NCBI RefSeq assembly: GCF_014873495.1
Contig: NZ_JADBGF010000001.1
Location: 1,984,001 to 2,048,000, forward strand
DNA length: 64,000 nucleotides
Source: Streptomyces stelliscabiei
Lineage (GTDB): Bacteria > Actinomycetota > Actinomycetes > Streptomycetales > Streptomycetaceae
Reading direction: 5' to 3'
Positions 55,876 through 64,000 of this stretch are shown piece after piece (within the stretch, counting starts at the first letter, position 1; the number at the start of each line of letters is the position of its first letter). A program made the position numbers and the translations under genes. Under the pieces are notes generated by a model. It ran no database searches. It was not told where the DNA came from and saw only the letters and a list, made by a program, of their open reading frames with translations.

Positions 55876-56469
55876 TCACACAACATCCATCAAGGCTAGC
55901 AGCTCGCGGGCCACGTCCTCGACGGAGGTGTTGACCAGGGTCACGTCGAACTCCGGCTCGGCCGCCAGCTCGATCTTGGCCGCCTCCAGGCGGCGTTCGA
56001 TCACGTCGGGCGGCTCGGTGCCCCGCCCGGTGAGCCTGCGCACCAGCTCCTCCCAGGAAGGGGGAGCCAGGAACACCAGCTGGGCGTCCGGCATGGACTC
56101 GCGAACCTGTCGCGCGCCCTGGAGGTCGATCTCCAGCAGGACCGGCTCGCCCCGCTCCAGGCGTTCGAGCACGGCGGCCCGGGGGGTGCCGTAGCGGTTG
56201 CCGGCGAACTCGGCCCACTCCAGCAGTTCGCCGTTGGCGATCAGCTTGTCCATCTCGTCGTCGGTGACGAAGAAGTAGTGGACTCCGTGCTGCTCGCCGG
56301 GGCGCGGCTTGCGGGTCGTCGCCGACACCGAGAGCCACACCTCGGGGTGTGCCTTGCGCATATGGGCGACGACCGTGCTCTTGCCGACCCCTGAAGGGCC
56401 GGAGAGCACGGTCAGCCGCGGACGTACGTCCGGGGGCTCGGGGGTCGTCCCCCGGAATGTTGCAGCCAT
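55876..56469 (-). CDS. gmk: Guanylate kinase Gmk
   Basis: This 197-residue enzyme phosphorylates GMP to GDP. Walker [11 protein letters not shown] near residue 23, GMP-binding [20 protein letters not shown], and [10 protein letters not shown] are intact. ATG at 56469. It follows sIHF by 60 bases. Its link to ppGpp metabolism through guanine nucleotides and its place before rpoZ are conserved in actinobacteria. Confidence 0.97.
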   Translation of the reverse strand: MAATFRGTTPEPPDVRPRLTVLSGPSGVGKSTVVAHMRKAHPEVWLSVSATTRKPRPGEQHGVHYFFVTDDEMDKLIANGELLEWAEFAGNRYGTPRAAVLERLERGEPVLLEIDLQGARQVRESMPDAQLVFLAPPSWEELVRRLTGRGTEPPDVIERRLEAAKIELAAEPEFDVTLVNTSVEDVARELLALMDVV

Positions 56470-56529
56470 GCAGCGATTATTCCAGCAATCCCGGAGTGCC
56501 CGGGACTCCCTTCCCGTCAGTGCCCGGGA

Positions 56530-56853
56530 TCAGGAACCGGTGCTGCCGAACTCACGCTCCAGGGAGGCGATCTGGTTGGAACCGAGGCCGCGTACACGAC
56601 GGCTTTCGGAGATGCCCAGTCGCTCCATGATCTGCTTGGCGCGGACCTTGCCCACGCCCGGCAGGGACTCGAGCAGGGCGGAGACCTTCATCTTGCCGAT
56701 GACGTCGTTCTCCTGGCCCTGCTTGATGACCTCGTGCAGGGAGGCGCCGGAGTGCTTGAGTCGATTCTTGACCTCGGCCCGCTCCCGGCGAGCCGCGGCG
56801 GCCTTTTCGAGCGCGGCTGCGCGCTGTTCAGGGGTAAGGGGCGGAAGAGCCAC
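56530..56853 (-). CDS. sihF: Streptomyces integration host factor sIHF
   Basis: This 107-residue nucleoid protein is basic and helical. It has a long N-terminal helix (PPLTPEQRAAALEKAAAARR) and the C-terminal helix-two-turns-helix LPGVGKVRAKQIMERLGI with SRRVRGLGSNQIASL. As I recall it equals S. coelicolor sIHF nearly residue for residue; that protein compacts DNA and affects sporulation and secondary metabolism. I start at the GTG at 56853 because the family begins there; the open frame runs much further upstream but is not coding-like. A good promoter lies at 56963-56991. Confidence 0.96.
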   Translation of the reverse strand: MALPPLTPEQRAAALEKAAAARRERAEVKNRLKHSGASLHEVIKQGQENDVIGKMKVSALLESLPGVGKVRAKQIMERLGISESRRVRGLGSNQIASLEREFGSTGS

Positions 56854-56962
56854 GCCTACGTCACCTCGGATGTCGAACTGTCGGATACGGACCGGTGAGG
56901 AACCTAGTCGCCCCTCACCTGGGGTGCCACGAGCAACACGCTCGCCCGTTGACCCTGCTCGG

Positions 56963-56991
56963 AGACTAGCGGCCAAGTCCGCCGGAGTCAG
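56963..56991 (-). promoter_or_regulatory. Promoter upstream of sIHF
   Basis: On the minus strand CTGACT (56991-56986) and TAGTCT (56968-56963) are 17 bases apart, about 110 bases upstream of the sIHF start. Further upstream, 57055-57085 is an unusually AT-rich stretch (with GAATACATTC) that may be a second promoter or protein-binding site. Confidence 0.5.
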
Positions 56992-57118
56992 CGAGAACAG
57001 CGGAAAAGTCCTGGTCAGCCTCCATGGAGTCGGACATAAGCCGCATAATGCCCCGGATTTGAGAATGTATTCAGACTCAAGTCGTCCGGGAACCGACCCC
57101 CGGCACTCATCGGAGGTC

Positions 57119-57958
57119 TCAGGCGGTCGCCGTCGCGGAACGGATCTCGTCCGCGAAACGATCCGAGGCGTCACGCAGCGCGACGATGTCGGGACCGTGA
57201 CGAAGAACACCTCGGCTGACGTTCGGGACCACCTGGCGCACAGCACTCCCGAAGACCGCCGGAAGATCGGCCGGAGTGGCTCCCTGGGCACCGATCCCGG
57301 GCGCGAGGAGAGGTCCACCGATGTTCAGGTCGTAGGACGAGAGGTCACCGAGCGTGGCGCCGACCACGGCACCGAAGGAGCCCAGGGGCTCCTCGCCGGC
57401 GTTCTCGGCCGCCAGGTGCGCCAGCATGGTCGCGCCGACGTTCCGTCCGTCGCCGCGCACCGCGTGCTGCACCTCGCCGCCCTCCGGGTTCGAGGTGAGC
57501 GCCAGCACGAACAGTCCGGACCCGTTCTCACGGGCCAGGGACACGGCGGGCTTCAGGGAGCCGTAGCCCAGGTACGGCGAGACCGTCAGCGCGTCCGAGA
57601 ACAGCGGCGCGTCCTTGTGCAGGAAGGTCTCGGCGTACGCGGCCATGGTGGAGCCGATGTCACCGCGCTTGGCGTCCATGACGACCAGCGCGCCGGCGGC
57701 CCGTGCCTCCTGGACGGACTTCTCCAGTACGGCGACGCCACGCGACCCGAAGCGCTCGAAGAACGCGCTCTGCGGCTTGAGGACGGCGACCCGGTCCGCG
57801 AGTGCCGCAACGACCGTGCGGCTGAAGCGTTCCAGGCCCGCGACGTCGTCGTTCAGGCCCCAGTCGGCGAGCAGGGAGGCGTGCGGGTCGATGCCCACGC
57901 ACAGCGCCCCGCGCTCGTCCATGGACCGGCGCAGCCGTGCGCCGAAGGGCTCGGTCAT
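57119..57958 (-). CDS. pyrF: Orotidine 5'-phosphate decarboxylase PyrF
   Basis: This 279-residue enzyme makes UMP in the last de novo pyrimidine step. It belongs to the larger actinobacterial type: CVGIDPHASLLADWGL, LKPQSAFFERFGSRG, the active-site VVMDAKRGDIGSTMAAYAE, and APGIGAQGATPADL. ATG at 57958 overlaps the pyrD stop (ATGA). Last pyr gene before sIHF. Confidence 0.97.
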   Translation of the reverse strand: MTEPFGARLRRSMDERGALCVGIDPHASLLADWGLNDDVAGLERFSRTVVAALADRVAVLKPQSAFFERFGSRGVAVLEKSVQEARAAGALVVMDAKRGDIGSTMAAYAETFLHKDAPLFSDALTVSPYLGYGSLKPAVSLARENGSGLFVLALTSNPEGGEVQHAVRGDGRNVGATMLAHLAAENAGEEPLGSFGAVVGATLGDLSSYDLNIGGPLLAPGIGAQGATPADLPAVFGSAVRQVVPNVSRGVLRHGPDIVALRDASDRFADEIRSATATA

Positions 57959-59061
57959 ACCGTCTTCCTCACGTCGGCGCCGACCGCGTCGGCGAGGGTG
58001 GCGTACGGACTCGTACGCAGGCGGGCGGCCAGGCCCTTGTGAACGGCGCGGGCCCAGAAGGGGCCCTCGTAGACGAAGGCGCTGTAGCCCTGGACGAGCG
58101 TGGCACCCGCCAGGATGCGCTGCCAGGCGTCCTCGGCGTTCTCGACGCCGCCGACGCCCACCAGGGTGATCCGGTCGCCCACGCGCGCGTAGAGGCGCCG
58201 CAGCACCGCCAGGGAGCGGTCCTTGACGGGGGCTCCGGAGAGTCCGCCCGTCTCCTTCACCAGCGTGGGTTCGGATGTCAGACCGAGTCCCTCGCGGGCG
58301 ATGGTGGTGTTCGTGGCGATGATCCCGTCCAGGCCCAGCTCCACGGCGAGGTCGGCGACCGCGTCGACGTCCTCGTCGGCGAGGTCCGGCGCGATCTTCA
58401 CCAGCAGCGGCACCCGGCGGGTGCGGACCGTGCGGTCGGCGGCCTCGCGCACGGCGGTGAGCAGCGGCCGCAGCGCCTCCGTGGCCTGGAGGTTGCGCAG
58501 GCCGGGCGTGTTGGGCGAGGAGACGTTGACGACCAGGTAGTCGGCGTACGGCGCGAGGCGCTCGGCGGACTTCACGTAGTCCCCCGCGGCCTCCTCCTCC
58601 GGGACGACCTTGGTCTTGCCGATGTTGACGCCCACGACGGTCCTGAACACGGGCGTGCGGGAGGCCAGGCGCGCGGCGACGGCGAGCGAGCCGTCGTTGT
58701 TGAAGCCCATGCGGTTGATCAGGGCGCGGTCGGCGACCAGGCGGAACAGCCGTTGCTTGGGGTTGCCGGGCTGGGCCTCGCCCGTCACCGTGCCGATCTC
58801 GACGTGGTCGAAGCCGAGCATCGACATCCCGTCGATCGCGACGGCGTTCTTGTCGAAGCCGGCGGCCAGCCCGAACGGGCCGTGCATGCGCAGCCCGAAC
58901 GCCTCGGTGCGCAGTTCCCGGTAGCGCGGCGCGAGGGCGGCGGCCACGAAGGTACGCAGGACGGGGACGCGGACGGCGAGACGGATCCAGCGGAAGGCCA
59001 GGTGGTGGGCCGCCTCCGGGTCCATCCGTGTGAAAACCAGACGGAAGAAGAGCTTGTACAT
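57955..59061 (-). CDS. pyrD: Dihydroorotate dehydrogenase (quinone) PyrD, class 2
   Basis: This 368-residue FMN enzyme oxidises dihydroorotate using quinone. An amphipathic N-terminal extension ([20 protein letters not shown]) marks the membrane-associated class 2. Core motifs [42 protein letters not shown] with the catalytic serine, and [11 protein letters not shown] are present. I use the ATG at 59061, with GAGG eight bases upstream; two further in-frame starts lie 2 and 9 codons upstream. It follows the carB terminator. Confidence 0.97.
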   Translation of the reverse strand: MYKLFFRLVFTRMDPEAAHHLAFRWIRLAVRVPVLRTFVAAALAPRYRELRTEAFGLRMHGPFGLAAGFDKNAVAIDGMSMLGFDHVEIGTVTGEAQPGNPKQRLFRLVADRALINRMGFNNDGSLAVAARLASRTPVFRTVVGVNIGKTKVVPEEEAAGDYVKSAERLAPYADYLVVNVSSPNTPGLRNLQATEALRPLLTAVREAADRTVRTRRVPLLVKIAPDLADEDVDAVADLAVELGLDGIIATNTTIAREGLGLTSEPTLVKETGGLSGAPVKDRSLAVLRRLYARVGDRITLVGVGGVENAEDAWQRILAGATLVQGYSAFVYEGPFWARAVHKGLAARLRTSPYATLADAVGADVRKTV

Positions 59062-59104
59062 GTTCATGTCCTCGCAGGAGCGCCTCACGAAGAGGTCTCA
59101 CGAA

Positions 59105-59134
59105 GAGGGGGACACCGTTTCCGATGTCCCCCTC
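59105..59134 (-). terminator. carB terminator
   Basis: GAGGGGGACA (59105-59114) pairs with TGTCCCCCTC (59125-59134), 8 bases after the carB stop, followed on the minus strand by TTCGT. pyrD is downstream, so it may attenuate rather than end the pyr transcript. A 14-base direct repeat CTCACGAAGAGG lies next to it (59084-59109). Confidence 0.75.
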
Positions 59135-59141
59135 AGGGCTG

Positions 59142-62442
<3,301 letters not shown>

Positions 62443-62450
<8 letters not shown>

Positions 62451-63585
62451 GCTGGCCCTCCATCAGGGATACGAAGCGGTCGAACAGGTAGGCGGCGTCG
62501 TGCGGGCCCGCTGCCGCTTCGGGGTGGTACTGGACGCTGAAGGCGGGGCGGTCGAGGAGCTGGAGCCCCTCCACCACGTTGTCGTTGAGGCACACGTGGG
62601 AGACCTCGGCGCGGCCGAAGGGGGTCTCGGAGACCTGGTCGAGCGGGGCGTCGACGGCGAAACCGTGGTTGTGCGCGGTGACCTCGACCTTGCCGGTCGT
62701 ACGGTCCTGCACGGGCTGGTTGATGCCCCGGTGGCCGTACTTCAGCTTGTAGGTGCCGAAGCCGAGCGCGCGGCCGAGGATCTGGTTGCCGAAGCAGATG
62801 CCGAAGAGCGGGGTGCCGCGCTCCAGGACCGCCCGCATGACGGAGACCGGGTGGTCGGCGGTGGCCGGGTCACCGGGGCCGTTGGAGAAGAACACGCCGT
62901 CGGGGTTCACGGCGAACACGTCCTCGGCGCTCGCCGTGGCCGGGAGCACGTGCACCTCGATGCCGCGCTCGGCCATGCGGTGCGGGGTCATGCCCTTGAT
63001 GCCGAGGTCGACGGCGGCGACGGTGAACTTCCTGGTGCCGATCGCCGGGACGACGTAGGTCTCCTTGGTGGCGACCTCCGCGGAGAGGTTCGCGCCCTTC
63101 ATCTCCGGGGCCTCGCGGACCTCGGTGAGCATGACGCCCGCGTCGGGCAGCGCGTCGCCGGAGAAGATGCCGACGCGCATGGCGCCGCGCTCACGGAGGT
63201 GGCGGGTGAGGGCGCGGGTGTCGATGCCGGAGATCCCGACGACGCCCTGGGCGCGCAGTTCGTCGTCCAGGGAGCGCCGGGAGCGCCAGTTGGAGGGCAC
63301 GCGCGCGGGGTCGCGGACGACGTATCCGGAGACCCAGATCTTCTTGGACTCGGGGTCCTCGTCGTTGACGCCGGTGTTGCCGACGTGCGGGGCGGTCATG
63401 ACGACCACCTGGCGGTGGTACGACGGGTCGGTGAGGGTCTCCTGGTAGCCGGTCATCCCGGTGGAGAACACGGCCTCGCCGAAGGTCACCCCCACGGCCC
63501 CGTAGGCACGGCCGCGGAAGATCCGGCCGTCCTCCAGGACGAGTACGGCGGGAACCCTGGTGGCTCCCCGGGTGGAGGTCGTCAT
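62443..63585 (-). CDS. carA: Carbamoyl phosphate synthase small subunit CarA
   Basis: This 380-residue glutamine amidotransferase subunit has an N-terminal CPS small domain ([34 protein letters not shown]). A class I glutaminase domain follows with catalytic cysteine in [17 protein letters not shown] and histidine in [18 protein letters not shown] at 63585 overlaps the upstream gene stop by four bases, and the TAA stop lies within carB. Confidence 0.98.
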
Positions 63586-64000
63586 CGTGCGCCTTCCGTT
63601 TCCGTCTTGTTGATCATCTGGTTCAGGGTCTCGACCCACTCGTTGTGCTCGGCCGCGCGGTCGGAGCGGAACCCGGAGTCGAGCAGCCTGCCGCCGTGCT
63701 CCCAGGTGACGACCAGCAGCCCGCCCTCGGTGAGGACCTTGCCGGCGATGCCCTTGTCGAGCCGGGCCTCGCGCAGGGCGCCGACCGGCACGAAGAAGTC
63801 GGTCGCTCCGGGGCGTACGACGTCCAGTCCCGCGTCCGTCAGGGTCAGCTCGACCCGGCTGCGGGCGCCCAGGCCGTGCGCCACGATGCGGTCGAGCCAC
63901 TGCCCGGCGGTGGTGGAGCCGTGGTAGCGGCCGCTCATGCCCAGTCTGGCCTCGCCCGGCTCGTCCGGCGCGGTGGGGAGGGCGGGCAGGTCGCTCTGGA
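63582..64000 (-). CDS. PH-like domain protein, 5' end outside the window (partial)
   Basis: The frame stays open to the right edge, so the gene is truncated here. The part seen has [35 protein letters not shown] and [21 protein letters not shown], a PH-like beta-rich domain. An ATG at 63938 exists, but the upstream in-frame codons ([20 protein letters not shown]) look coding, so the true start is probably beyond 64000, likely with a membrane segment. It is coupled to carA (4-base overlap), placing an uncharacterised protein inside the pyr operon. Confidence 0.8.
   Translation of the reverse strand, partial: QSDLPALPTAPDEPGEARLGMSGRYHGSTTAGQWLDRIVAHGLGARSRVELTLTDAGLDVVRPGATDFFVPVGALREARLDKGIAGKVLTEGGLLVVTWEHGGRLLDSGFRSDRAAEHNEWVETLNQMINKTETEGAR

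Noticed and set aside
59084..59109. Direct repeat CTCACGAAGAGG beside the carB terminator as a regulatory site
   Set aside because: Only two copies 14 bases apart next to a terminator; most likely a local duplication with no further support.

Overview
The window is chromosomal DNA from a Streptomyces. It is very GC-rich throughout, starts are a mix of ATG, GTG and TTG, and the family content is typical of the genus: RbpA, sIHF, Ppm1, a SCO1431-type membrane protein and DasR-type operators. From memory, gene order follows the S. coelicolor block from rbpA (about SCO1421) to the gene just before carA (about SCO1485). That is recollection, not a search. I see no IS element, prophage, CRISPR array, tRNA or rRNA. 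This is core-type chromosome with some variable catabolic and transport genes.

Left part (1-16.6 kb): the tail of rbpA with a strong terminator, fxsA, the polyprenol-phosphate mannose synthase ppm1, an amidohydrolase beside an Lrp/AsnC regulator, two small uncharacterised genes, an acyl-CoA dehydrogenase, a secreted GH18 chitinase with tandem DasR boxes, a TetR regulator, a 48-residue membrane protein, a Tat-secreted C39-type peptidase with its own DasR-like box, a small P-loop kinase, an EccA-like AAA ATPase, and two CNNM/CorC-type membrane proteins.

16.8-22 kb is a single-direction run: an FMN riboswitch, then ribE, a PnuC-type transporter, ribBA, ribH, hisE, hisG and a PH-domain membrane protein. 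Just upstream of the riboswitch on the other strand is a chitinase-style promoter with a DasR box but no chitinase gene behind it.

22-44 kb is catabolic and transport territory. It holds an NmrA-like protein, a ROK regulator facing an MFS transporter across a perfect palindrome, a secreted GH6 protein, and a DUF5995 protein. It also holds a DavB/DavA-like pair (L-lysine 2-monooxygenase and 5-aminovaleramide amidase), then an MFS transporter with a possible translational attenuator. An ABC importer follows, with a HAD-phosphatase/endonuclease-exonuclease-phosphatase fusion enzyme in its operon and a divergent GntR regulator. An amino-acid permease is followed by its Lrp/AsnC gene, then the GMP-reductase-type guaB1, a SorC regulator and rpe. 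The permease promoter and the DavA promoter share helically phased TTGCG boxes, which suggests one amino-acid-responsive regulon.

44.7-64 kb is housekeeping: an MMPL exporter, rsmB, fmt, a small gene, priA (helicase motifs lost), metK, coaBC, rpoZ, gmk, sIHF, pyrF, pyrD, carB, carA and the start-truncated end of a PH-like protein at the right edge. Nearly all are on the minus strand, in the order of a pyrimidine operon leading into translation and cofactor genes. Clear hairpin terminators lie after metK, rpoZ and carB.
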